In this document: in pieces, positions 36,881-45,733 of the stretch
Layout: each line of letters opens with the position of its first letter
Position numbering within the stretch: the stretch's first letter is position 1
From: Planifilum fulgidum
GTDB taxonomy: Bacteria; Bacillota; Bacilli; Thermoactinomycetales; DSM-44946
Reading direction: 5' to 3'
DNA length: 64,000 bases
NCBI RefSeq assembly: GCF_900113175.1
Contig: NZ_FOOK01000001.1
Location: forward strand, 56,160-120,159
Notes under the pieces: model-generated
Databases searched by the model: none
What the model was told of the DNA's origin: nothing
What the model saw: only the letters and a program-made list of their open reading frames with translations
Program-made: the position numbers and the translations under genes

Positions 36881-37854
36881 TTTAATTTTGCGAGATAAGC
36901 CTTTTGATCGTTTTCCAGCTCTTGCAGCCACTCCTCATTCGCCTCCTCGTTGCGCCACAGCTCGCGGACACCGTCGAGAAACGCCGCCAACTCCTCCCCG
37001 GCACACACATCAACGGGAAGATACGAGCGTTTCGCCTCCTCCTCCAGCACATCCATCACCGCCGCCTGCACATCGGACCGCTCCAGCGGAAACTCATGGA
37101 ACCTCTCCCCTCCTTTTTCCCGCAGCCGGTCGTACACCCCCTGGGTCAGGGACAGATTGGAAATCAGTTCGTTTTGTCCAAATATCAGAGCCACCACGTG
37201 ATTGTTGACAAAGCCCTGCCGGTTGCTTTCGGCGCCGTAACGGGTCGTGGTCAGAATGTTGCGCAGCACGTAAAGAAACTCGGCAGGCGTCACGTCCACC
37301 GCCGTTTCAACGGTGGGGAAAAAGACCTGGGGCCGGATGTGTTCCCGCTCGGCGAAGGCGCTGCCGGAAACCCCTCCCCGGGTGGAATCATCGATGGCGT
37401 TGAGGGTGATCGAACGCTGCATGGCCTCATAGGGACGGATCGCAAAGCCGGAATCCGTCAACACCCGGGAACGGTGAGCACCTTCCTTTTTGGTTGCCGC
37501 AAACCCGTAAATCAGGCAATCAGGGCACACTCCGCACATATCGTTCAAGAAAACACATTTTTCCCCGAGACCCCGATCCCGGTTGAAGGCCCGGCCGGTC
37601 CGCCGCTCCGGTGCGATTTGCTTGCGCTTTTGCAGAAGCACCCGGGAAATCGGCTCCGAATATTTCCTGCCGCTTCGCACCATCTCCACATCCATGGTCT
37701 GCCCTTCGGTCGTCAATACGGCCGTCGAGTCAAACTCCCTCAGGATCACCACGGAAACGTACCGTCGCATCGGATAAATCGGAATTTCTGAGGGAAGATG
37801 CGCCTCGAGACGTTTTTTCACCGGGGATTCCTGCCAGCTGATCGTTTGGCTCAT
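36877..37854 (-). CDS. csc2: Type I-D Cascade backbone Csc2 (Cas7 family)
   Basis: 325 residues. Hallmarks: a zinc-binding loop CGVCPDCLIYGFAA, RVLTDSGFAIRPYEAMQ, STRGGVSGSAFAEREHIRPQ and TRYGAESNRQGFVNNHVV. Csc2 polymerises on the crRNA spacer. ATG overlaps the cas10d stop (ATGA) and has GGAGGG 8 nt upstream. Confidence 0.94.
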   Translation of the reverse strand: MSQTISWQESPVKKRLEAHLPSEIPIYPMRRYVSVVILREFDSTAVLTTEGQTMDVEMVRSGRKYSEPISRVLLQKRKQIAPERRTGRAFNRDRGLGEKCVFLNDMCGVCPDCLIYGFAATKKEGAHRSRVLTDSGFAIRPYEAMQRSITLNAIDDSTRGGVSGSAFAEREHIRPQVFFPTVETAVDVTPAEFLYVLRNILTTTRYGAESNRQGFVNNHVVALIFGQNELISNLSLTQGVYDRLREKGGERFHEFPLERSDVQAAVMDVLEEEAKRSYLPVDVCAGEELAAFLDGVRELWRNEEANEEWLQELENDQKAYLAKLK

Positions 37855-40829
37855 ACCGTTTCCCTCCTATCGGTTTGGTTTTTCGCCGCCTGTCTTTCCC
37901 GAATCTCCTTGAGCCGTTCGAGATGGGTCTCAAAAAAAATCCCGTCGGCCAACTGGTTTTGCCTTTGGTTCAGCTTGGCGATGTTGCCGCCGCACGCATC
38001 CATGTAAAACCGGTCATAAATGAGATCCACAAACTCCTGCACAGCCTTTTCTTCAACTCGCACATACTCTCTCTTCGACGACTGTTTGGCCAACCGTTCC
38101 AGCCGTTTGAAAAGCAGCCCGCAGATCTCGCTTTTCTCCCTCCTCTCCTTGATGCCCTTGACGACCAGACGGAACAGGTTTTCATAGCGGTGGGCCCTAC
38201 CTTCCTGCGAAATGTCGGGCTTGTACAACTTGAGCGAAGCCAAGGCGATTTCCCGGGCCAGACTCACTTCCATCCCTCCCCGCATTTGATCGATTGCGCG
38301 GCAGGCCCGCACAAAGGGGTCGGCCGCATAGGCATGTTCCGTCAAGTGCCGCTTGAAGAAATGGGCACCGGCCATCGGATGCACATCCAGTTGGTGTAAA
38401 ATGATAGATACGTTTTTGTCCGTCGGTTTGGAAAAATCGAGGGGGTTCACCGTTTGATGAATTTCCCAGACACAGGCCAGGCGTTTCAGCAGATCGTTCA
38501 CTTGTCCGATCGGCACGACAAAATCCGTCGTTCCGCGCCGCTCAGGCCCCTCCAACAGCCGGGCCACTTTGTAGGGAGGGGCGTCCAGATGGATCGCATG
38601 TCGCACCTCCCGCACATCCGACATCATCAAGAAGGGCTTCTCCGTCACCCAGAGGCGAAAGCCATACAATTTGTGAAGGGAAAGTGCCGCCGACAGGGCC
38701 TTCAACCAAATCTCCTCCCGCGTTCGATCCGAAGAATTGTTGTAGTAGTCGTAGGTGAACAATAACACGTTACCGGGCGGACTGGCTTTCAGCACGTCTC
38801 CGTTCTTGGGAGGACGCCCCCGTTCTTCCATTTCCTGTTCAAAATAATCCTTGTACAATTGGAAATGATCACGCAGATGCTTCCGAAGCTTCTCCTGTTT
38901 CTCCTCCACCCAAGGATCCTGCCAAACGTGATTGATCTCCCCGCGACGGTGGACATAAATGGTGCCGAAGAAGTTCTTCAGATCATACTGCAGATCCAGC
39001 AACCTCTCTTCGGTGATCTGAAAGGAGGGAAAGGCAAACAAGTTAATCTGCCGCGACTGATCCCCTCCCGAAAAACTGTCCATGGAAAACACTTGCCGCA
39101 GAATAAACTCAAAAAAGCAGACGCCGCACCAATGCAGAGCCGCCACATCCCCCCTCTTACCGGGATCCCATCCTTTCGGCAGAATCCGGTTGCTGAACAC
39201 ATTGACGTTGTCCTGGATCACCTGCGCCTTCACCTTGGGTTCGCTTCCCGACAAGATTTTACGGTTACAAAGATTGCAGATGCGCTTTTGCGACCGTGTC
39301 TTCTTCTTGAGCAACTCCTTCATATCCAGAAGGTTTAAGTTGCGGACGGTCTCCCAGGAAACAATGAGCTGTTCCCGGAAATAGTTCTGAAGATCGTCTC
39401 CAATCTTCAATTCCTCATCGACAATTTCCATCATCTTTTCGGGCGTGATCTTTCCCTCGAGAAAATCCGCCGCTTTTTTTCGCACGGTCACCCGCCAATC
39501 CTCAATCGGCAGATGGCGGGCCGGTTTTCCGTCCACTTCGGTCTCCTGAAGAAAACGATAAGCCAACCAAATTGCTCCGTCGAACCGTTTGTTGTTGGTG
39601 TGCAGCGGATCCGGAACCCGGTTTGCAATGTCCTCAGCCGGTAGTCCGAGAAAATTTGCCAATTGAAGCAGCGCGTCCACCGCCGAAATTTTCTCCAGCC
39701 GCTGAACCAGACGCTGAAGTGCTGCCAAATACCGGGAAGTGTAGAACCACTTTTCACGAAACTCCTCGTCGAAGGAGGAATCGACCCCGAAAATCCGGTA
39801 AAGTTCGTCCAGATTCCTCGCTTTGTAGGCGGCAAGTTGGCTCTCCTTGAAATTCTTCTCGGGGAATGTCTTACTTCCTGAAGAAGATTTCATAAACAGC
39901 TCATGAAACATCCACGCAAATTCCCCGGGTGTCTGATTTACCAAAAACGCCAAGGGTTGACACTGCAAGGTGGGCCGATTGAACAACTTTTCCCAATCCA
40001 CCTGATCCGCCTCTCTGATGGAACGGAAAAACAGGTGCGTCAACTCTGCCATCAGCGAATCCTTGTCCGGCAATTCTCTCCCGTCGAAGGTGATGTACAG
40101 CGTGCCGTCCCCGAAACGGAGCCAGGGGTAATAGCCGTACCGTTTCATCAGAAGAGCCATCCCGTTGTGCAATTGCGTGGTGATCATGCCGCGCATCTCT
40201 TGGACGCGATGGCAGACGATCCGCAGGTGTTCCGTCAACTTGGGAGGCAAAACCCTCCGGAGTTTTTCCTCGAGGGAATAAATCGTCCGGTGTTCCATGC
40301 ACTCGGCGATGCCGATGATGGATGCGGTCTGATCCATCAGTTTCACCCAATCCCGAATGCCGGTCCAGGAATATCGATTGGACAAGGATCCCAAGTCCCC
40401 CAATTTGGGAGAAAAATTGGAAACCCCCGCCGCCCGCAGAAACGCAGCGGGAGGCAGATCCTCCCCCACCGCCCGGCTGAGCTCCCCTGCGACCCGCTCC
40501 AGCTCTTCCAGCGACAGGGCGTACTCGCTGGATCCCTTTTTTTCAACAGCCGAATCTTTGTGCAGATCGTGCAGCACAAAGGCGACCAGGGCGATTTTTA
40601 GTTCCTCTTCGGGGGGCTCAAAGCCGATCGATTCAAGGTGGCTCAGCAGAGCCAGACAGGCCTCCACCCCGGTGCGGATGTGATCCCACATGGACTGGTC
40701 CAGTAGATTGCGTCCCTGCCTGTACGACTTGGACTGGTTCGCCCAGTTATACGACTTGGCAATTCTCTCGGACAGATCCATTTTTTGAAACTCCAAGAGC
40801 AAGCGCTCGCTGAAAGACTTCAAATCCAA
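37851..40829 (-). CDS. cas10d: Type I-D large subunit Cas10d (Csc3) with HD nuclease
   Basis: 992 residues. The N-terminal HD domain shows DHIRTG (His50) and FVLHDLHKD (His87, Asp88), the nuclease expected to cut target DNA in type I-D. A zinc ribbon has CNLC (about 517) and HWCGVC further on. The palm region lacks a GGDD, so no cyclase activity is expected, unlike Cmr2. TTG start at 40829 behind GGGGAGGTGAAAGGGG. First gene of the type I-D operon. Confidence 0.93.
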   Translation of the reverse strand: MDLKSFSERLLLEFQKMDLSERIAKSYNWANQSKSYRQGRNLLDQSMWDHIRTGVEACLALLSHLESIGFEPPEEELKIALVAFVLHDLHKDSAVEKKGSSEYALSLEELERVAGELSRAVGEDLPPAAFLRAAGVSNFSPKLGDLGSLSNRYSWTGIRDWVKLMDQTASIIGIAECMEHRTIYSLEEKLRRVLPPKLTEHLRIVCHRVQEMRGMITTQLHNGMALLMKRYGYYPWLRFGDGTLYITFDGRELPDKDSLMAELTHLFFRSIREADQVDWEKLFNRPTLQCQPLAFLVNQTPGEFAWMFHELFMKSSSGSKTFPEKNFKESQLAAYKARNLDELYRIFGVDSSFDEEFREKWFYTSRYLAALQRLVQRLEKISAVDALLQLANFLGLPAEDIANRVPDPLHTNNKRFDGAIWLAYRFLQETEVDGKPARHLPIEDWRVTVRKKAADFLEGKITPEKMMEIVDEELKIGDDLQNYFREQLIVSWETVRNLNLLDMKELLKKKTRSQKRICNLCNRKILSGSEPKVKAQVIQDNVNVFSNRILPKGWDPGKRGDVAALHWCGVCFFEFILRQVFSMDSFSGGDQSRQINLFAFPSFQITEERLLDLQYDLKNFFGTIYVHRRGEINHVWQDPWVEEKQEKLRKHLRDHFQLYKDYFEQEMEERGRPPKNGDVLKASPPGNVLLFTYDYYNNSSDRTREEIWLKALSAALSLHKLYGFRLWVTEKPFLMMSDVREVRHAIHLDAPPYKVARLLEGPERRGTTDFVVPIGQVNDLLKRLACVWEIHQTVNPLDFSKPTDKNVSIILHQLDVHPMAGAHFFKRHLTEHAYAADPFVRACRAIDQMRGGMEVSLAREIALASLKLYKPDISQEGRAHRYENLFRLVVKGIKERREKSEICGLLFKRLERLAKQSSKREYVRVEEKAVQEFVDLIYDRFYMDACGGNIAKLNQRQNQLADGIFFETHLERLKEIRERQAAKNQTDRRETV

Positions 40830-40904
40830 CCCCTTTCACCTCCCCGAGTTCATTATCGTACGGACATTATTTGGAAGACAATCATCAAAAATCGTATAAA
40901 CAAA

Positions 40905-40940
40905 AAAATCGGAATCGTAAAGAGTTCCGATTTATTACTG
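40905..40940 (-). terminator. Terminator between WYL regulator and type I-D operon
   Basis: Minus strand AAATCGGAA-N10-TTCCGATTT (40906-40933) followed by TTTTG; a second hairpin AAGCGGTACC / GGTGCCGCTT with TTCTCGTTTTT overlaps the WYL stop (40975-41012). The I-D operon therefore needs its own promoter in 40830-40905, where ATAATG is directly repeated 8 nt apart near 40850-40870. Confidence 0.75.
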
Positions 40941-40991
40941 CTTCCGATAGAAATCCTTGTTGCCAAAAACGAGAAAAGCGGCACCTTTAGG

Positions 40992-42032
40992 TTAACTTTG
41001 GTACCGCTTATAAAACATCGTTTGTATCTCATCCCGCAATTCCCTTCGTTTCTCCGCCGGTTTCACCAATTCGACGGCACTTCCCCATCCCAGCACCCAT
41101 TTCTTGATCTCCATCCAGCTGGTAATCTTGGGAAACACGATCTCCCCCACCGCTCCCCTTTCTCGAATTTCCCGGATTCTTTGGTCCGGATGCCACTGCT
41201 TTTCCCGTATCCTTTCAAAGACGTTCGGATCATAGATCCTTATCACATAATCCTGCTTAACTTTACTGTGCTCCGCCTCCAACATCTGCTTGATATATTT
41301 TTCGGCGTGATTCCGTTTGTATTCCCATATATCCGCTTTCTTTCTTCTTCCCAAAGAAGACGGACGAGAGATGCGCGAAATATCGCGGATTCGATCCAAC
41401 CGGAGATGAATCAGCGGAAGATCCGGCCCATCCGGCCATTTGACTATTTTTCCGATCAGATAAAAAAGATGTTTCGCATAATAAACACCGTAAGGATCAA
41501 AATATTTGCGCCCCCCTCTGTGCTCAAATTGCAAAATTTGATCATATCGGATCGCCTCAAACACATCCTGCAGGGCACGATAAAAATGGGTGCGGTTCCT
41601 CGGGAAGCCATACTCGCTTACAAAATAAAAACCGGACCATTCCTTCAGGCGGCGCACATCCTCCTCCCGCAACACCGAATAGGTATGCTCCAACAACTCC
41701 TGATACGCCCGTTCCCCTTCGCCCTTCAACAGGGGCTGCACCTGCCTCAGGGCCAGAAAGAGATACAGCCGCACCTCCGGCGACAAATTCGCCACCGCCC
41801 GGGCAAAATTGCCCTGATAATAGCCATGTCCCCGGATAATATACTCCCTTTGATTCCGTTGATTAAACATTTTTTCGAGATATTTGATATCTCTGCGTAT
41901 TTTCTCCTGGGACACCCCGTACCTTTCCGCCGCATCCCGGATCCAATGCCGTCGGGAATCCAGCAACATCTCGGCCAACATCGACAACAAACGCTCACGA
42001 TGCCTCACATGGGCACGGTGTACCTTTGACAT
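40992..42032 (-). CDS. WYL-domain transcriptional regulator of the type I-D locus
   Basis: 346 residues. N-terminal winged helix (RERLLSMLAEMLLDSRRHWI, YGVSQEKIRRDIKYLEKMF), central WYL-like ligand domain with KYFDPYGVYYAKHLFYLIGKI, and a C-terminal WCX-type module (KITSWMEIKKWVLGWG). WYL proteins sense nucleic-acid or nucleotide ligands and commonly sit beside type I-D and III systems. RBS GAGGAG 7 nt before the ATG. Its upstream region is filled with decayed repeats of array 4, which may supply or disrupt regulatory sites. Confidence 0.85.
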   Translation of the reverse strand: MSKVHRAHVRHRERLLSMLAEMLLDSRRHWIRDAAERYGVSQEKIRRDIKYLEKMFNQRNQREYIIRGHGYYQGNFARAVANLSPEVRLYLFLALRQVQPLLKGEGERAYQELLEHTYSVLREEDVRRLKEWSGFYFVSEYGFPRNRTHFYRALQDVFEAIRYDQILQFEHRGGRKYFDPYGVYYAKHLFYLIGKIVKWPDGPDLPLIHLRLDRIRDISRISRPSSLGRRKKADIWEYKRNHAEKYIKQMLEAEHSKVKQDYVIRIYDPNVFERIREKQWHPDQRIREIRERGAVGEIVFPKITSWMEIKKWVLGWGSAVELVKPAEKRRELRDEIQTMFYKRYQS

Positions 42033-42082
42033 CCGCCATCTCCTCGCTGGAGCAATCTACTGACGGCAACGGTCGACCTCGA

Positions 42083-42525
42083 CGAAGCCATCCTCTTGCC
42101 GAAGTGTTCTCATATCGACAGGGTGTAACCGGCTTTCACATGATCAAAGTGTTCTCATATAGTAACATTTTGCAAACGAAGATGGTGCAACATTAGTCAC
42201 CTTCAATCTTCTTCACTAAGGAATTTTTAATTGTGACGGTAAAATGGCTCGCTGTCTGGATACCGTAAACCTGTGTTGCAATCCCTTTAGGTGTTTCCAT
42301 TGTGACGCAGAAATTCAAAGCGCGTTGGATGCTTTTTTTCCAAGTTTCAATCCTCTTTATTGAGGTGTTTTCATTGTGACCTGGAGCGCTATAGCCAGCG
42401 CTTTTATTTCGTTCATGTTTCAATCCTCTTTATTGAGGTGTTTTCATTGTGACAGAGCAAGGCGAGTGAGTTCAATTTCCGGACGTACGTTTCAATCCTC
42501 TTTATTGAGGTGTTTTCATTGTGAC
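42083..42525 (-). CRISPR. CRISPR array 4 (3 intact repeats, 4 decayed)
   Basis: Intact 37-nt repeats at 42344, 42417 and 42489, with the private variant GTGTTTTCATTGTGAC. Decay rises to the left: 42275-42306 (5-nt deletion), 42201-42237, 42133-42166 and 42083-42119, the last two recognisable by AAGTGTTCTCATAT. Spacers between intact repeats are 35-36 nt. Transcribed on the minus strand from the leader at the right. The decayed end reaches to within 50 bp of the WYL gene. Confidence 0.93.
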
Positions 42526-42798
42526 GGCGGGCGCGGAGTTTCTTGGTAGAACTGGTTTCCTAAGCGATTTTCCGAACACCTCCTTAAAATGACCATTTTT
42601 TAGGAAATGCTATTCTTGTTCAAAAATGATCAAAGTGCTGTTTTCCCTTGTCTGACACGGGTTTGCACGTTTCCGAACATCTCCGGGGTTTTTGCCAAAG
42701 CTCCCGGTGTTCGGAAAATCAATTTTGTCATTAACTACAAGTCCCTAAATCAATAATGTTGCATTTTCACTATAACTTCCGGAAACAATTTCGTCAAT
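42526..42798 (-). promoter_or_regulatory. Leader of array 4 with compensatory changes
   Basis: Same element order as the other leaders but with TTTTCCGAACACC (42568-42580), TTTCCGAACA (42670-42679) and GGTGTTCGGAAAA (42706-42718). The G-to-C change is present in both same-sense copies and balanced in the partner, keeping all pairs. Confidence 0.85.
42769..42797 (-). promoter_or_regulatory. Sigma-A promoter of array 4
   Basis: Minus strand TTGACG (42792-42797), 17-nt spacer, TATAGT (42769-42774). Leader RNA about 240 nt, the shortest of the four. Confidence 0.85.
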
Positions 42799-43047
42799 TG
42801 AAAAAATGAATGTACCAAGATGGACTTTTTCTGAAAATGCTCCCTGCCACTAATCCGTCATATCCGTAAAAAACTTAGATTCTCAACGCCGCTTGGAACA
42901 AGGCCTATAGATGCATTTACATGCTTATACGCTGAAATAACACGAGCAGAATTCTTTGTGCCTATACATAAGCAATCAATTCATACCCTGACAGTGATCT
43001 GCAGAATAAACTGTTCACCATCATGAGCAATATGGTCTTCTTGGCCA
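42799..43047. other. AT-rich intergenic region behind leader 4
   Basis: No gene or motif recognised. It separates the array 4 promoter from the stop codon of the secreted protein gene. Confidence 0.3.
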
Positions 43048-43734
43048 TTATTTCACAGCTTCTTTCAACCAGTTTTCCGGAACACTTCTGAAGAGTGCTG
43101 TATTTTCGTCTTCTTCACTGGATTGTTTTACGGAATGGATTTGATTATTTTTAAGCAAATTTTCTATAGTTCCAGCCCTTCCTTTAACCTTTATCCCGTA
43201 AATAATTCGGGTATCATGATTTGAAAGCTCTTCTAATTTCATTTCAATCGCCCGGCGTTTGGCCAGAGCATTGTTTCTTGCCTTCTCAGACAATCCCTCG
43301 TTTTTTTCAAATTCCTTCAATACCTCAATTTGTCTGCTCAGAGTTGATTTCATTATTTGGATGAATCTTTTCTCTGACTCTATCATGGATTCCTTCGGAT
43401 TAAGAGAATATGCACCAACTGCAGTGTGGTCTCCAATGTCGATCATGTAACTCCAACCCTTGATCTCCAAATCATTCTTTTTTGCAAAATCGACGACCTC
43501 TTTAGCGGTCATTTTCTTATTCAGAGTGATTTGGGCATATACTTCTTTATTGTTGTCAACTCTACTAATCCATTTTTCGCCTATGCCTTTTACTTTGTCT
43601 AACTGGTTAACAAGAGCCGATTCTATCTTCTCCTCCTGTTCTTTTGTGTCTGACTCTGTTTGAGTGCTTGCAAATGCAATAGTTGTACCGATGATGGCGG
43701 CCCCCACGACCAAAGGAATAAACTTTTTCTTCAT
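43048..43734 (-). CDS. Secreted or lipid-free exported protein of unknown function
   Basis: 228 residues. Clear signal peptide MKKKFIPLVVGAAIIGTTIAFA with likely cleavage after AFA or AST. The mature part is charged and mainly helical (KEQEEKIESALVNQLDKVKG, RRAIEMKLEELSNHD) with a strand-rich middle (GWSYMIDIGDHTAVGAY). No catalytic motif or family was recognised. AGGAGG is 5-6 nt before the ATG at 43734. Monocistronic by appearance. Confidence 0.8.
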   Translation of the reverse strand: MKKKFIPLVVGAAIIGTTIAFASTQTESDTKEQEEKIESALVNQLDKVKGIGEKWISRVDNNKEVYAQITLNKKMTAKEVVDFAKKNDLEIKGWSYMIDIGDHTAVGAYSLNPKESMIESEKRFIQIMKSTLSRQIEVLKEFEKNEGLSEKARNNALAKRRAIEMKLEELSNHDTRIIYGIKVKGRAGTIENLLKNNQIHSVKQSSEEDENTALFRSVPENWLKEAVK

Positions 43735-44425
43735 AGGATCCTCCTCCTGCAATGGCTCACACTTCCTTCTGGCTTACTGAACCGGTTCCCGGTTGCTTGG
43801 ATGCGAGCGGAATACCGCCATTCCCACCTTTGTACCGTTTGTTTGTGATAATCCCATAAATGTTGAAATGCCGCGGGAGTTGTATTCCTCCATCCGCCGG
43901 CGTCGATGTAGGCGGCATCGCGGGACATGCGGTTGTGAACGACGGCGGTCCGCACCCCGTCCATAATCATGGGTGGGACGATGGGCATATGCCGATTCCT
44001 CTGAAGAAGTGCCATCCCCATCCCGGTCGATCGCGGACCGGGGCCACGCCTTTCACAGCCATGTGTGTGTTCCGGATGACGGGCAACTGGGGAAGTATAA
44101 GACCGCCGTCGTGAAGGCCGGGACAAATCTGGTTTCCGGTTGATGAAAAAACATCGGGATCGTATCCCGGACAGGGCGATGCTCGGGATGATCATGACAT
44201 GCCGGTCGCGCCCGGAACCAGCATGGCCCATTTCCGCCGGGTGATGCAGATCCCGAAGAGAACGGCGGTCAGGATCGCCGCGCCCACAGACATCCCCGCC
44301 CGCTGGACGGGCTCCCAACCCCATTCAACTATCCGGGGATGCAATGGGACTTTGCACAGCTCCACCGCCTGTAATGTTGCGATTTCTATGCCAAGTCTTT
44401 GGACCGGGTCATGATCCCTTTTCGG
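43735..44425. other. Degraded region with short gene fragments
   Basis: About 690 bp without an intact gene. A minus-strand fragment ending at about 44196 reads VEWGWEPVQRAGMSVGAAIL then TAVLFGICITRRKWAML, like the end of a membrane protein. Another fragment (MALLQRNRHMPIVPPMIMDG, 43950-44000) looks coding in style. Neither could be assigned to a family; likely remnants. Confidence 0.35.
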
Positions 44426-45733
44426 TCAAGTATTTTGTTCCAGACACACCTCCGCCAGCACCTCAACCAGATGCAAAACGCGAATGCGGCCGGCCTCTCC
44501 CATCCGCTCCACCCCCAGCCTCATCTGCAGGTGACAGCCGGGATTGGCGGTGACGATGGTGGCGGCGCCGGTTTTCGCCGCCTCTTTCATCTTGTCGTCC
44601 AGGATCTTCATGGACTCTTCAAAGTGAAGGAGATTGTAGATGCCGCCGGACCCGCAGCAGCGGTCGGCCCCCTCCATCTCCACATAGACGGCCCCCGGAA
44701 TGGAGCGAAGCAGTTCCCTGGGTTCCTCGACCACCTTCTGGACATGGCGCAGGTGGCAGGAATCCTGGTAGACGATGACCCCTTCCCACTCCCTCCGAAA
44801 GGCGGGCAGGCCGAACCGGACCAGCACCTCCGAAATATCCCGGGTTCTTTCCGCCAAACGGGCGGCGCGCTCCCGCCACTTTGGCTCATCCTGGAAAAGG
44901 CGGTCGTATTCCCGGAGCATCGCCCCGCATCCGCCGGCGTTGCTGACATAAATCTCCGCCCCCGACGCTTCAAAGACGCGGATGTTGGCCTTCGCCAGCT
45001 GTTTGGCCTCCTCCCGCATTCCCTGGTGGGCGTGCAGGGCCCCGCAACAGCGCTGGTTCTCCGGGATGATCACCTCCCACCCCGTTTGCCGAAGCAGTTC
45101 GACAGTCAAGCGGTTGATCCCGTGAAAGACTTCATCCATGATGCACCCTGAAAAAAGGGCCGCCCGTCCCTTTTTCCGCCCCTGGGCAGGCAGGAGCGCA
45201 CCCCGCCGAAGCCGCGAATAAGGCGCCTCCACCCGGGGCAGCACCTTCCCCAGCTGATGGAAGGCGACGGACCTCCGCCGCAAAAATCCCGAACGCAGCA
45301 TTAGGGATTGCAGGCCGGTTTTTTGAGACAGCCACAACAGCGTCCCCGCCATCCGCAACCTTCCCGGATGGGGAAGGAGATGGCGGAGCAGCGCCTCCTT
45401 CATCCTCTCCCCCAGCGGGGAGGGCGCACCCCTTCGCTCCTCGGCCACTGCCTCCTTCGCCTCCTCCAGGATCTGCCCGTAGGGTACCCCCACCGGACAG
45501 GCGGCTTCGCAGGCCCGACACCCCAGGCACAGGTCGATCGGCTCCGCCAGATCCCGGATCACGTCCGTTTTTCCTTCGGCGGCCAACTTGACCAGGTTGA
45601 TTCTTCCCCGGGGGGAAGCCGACTCCTTCCCCATCGATTGATAAGTGGGACAGACCGGTAGGCAATATCCGCATTGCACGCACCGGAGGGCGGAATCCCA
45701 CGCCTTTTCCTTAAGCAGATCCCTTCCCCTCAT
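44426..45733 (-). CDS. glcF: Glycolate/lactate oxidase iron-sulfur subunit (GlcF-like)
   Basis: 435 residues. Two 4Fe-4S motifs at the N-terminus, CVQCGYCLPVCP (about 18-29) and CLGCRACEAACP (about 69-80), followed by two cysteine-rich CCG domains (FSGCIMDEVFHG, ENQRCCGALHAHQG; DSCHLRHVQ, ADRCCGSGGIYN). It passes electrons from the flavin subunit to the quinone pool. Its ATG overlaps the glcD stop (ATGA). Confidence 0.92.
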   Translation of the reverse strand: MRGRDLLKEKAWDSALRCVQCGYCLPVCPTYQSMGKESASPRGRINLVKLAAEGKTDVIRDLAEPIDLCLGCRACEAACPVGVPYGQILEEAKEAVAEERRGAPSPLGERMKEALLRHLLPHPGRLRMAGTLLWLSQKTGLQSLMLRSGFLRRRSVAFHQLGKVLPRVEAPYSRLRRGALLPAQGRKKGRAALFSGCIMDEVFHGINRLTVELLRQTGWEVIIPENQRCCGALHAHQGMREEAKQLAKANIRVFEASGAEIYVSNAGGCGAMLREYDRLFQDEPKWRERAARLAERTRDISEVLVRFGLPAFRREWEGVIVYQDSCHLRHVQKVVEEPRELLRSIPGAVYVEMEGADRCCGSGGIYNLLHFEESMKILDDKMKEAAKTGAATIVTANPGCHLQMRLGVERMGEAGRIRVLHLVEVLAEVCLEQNT

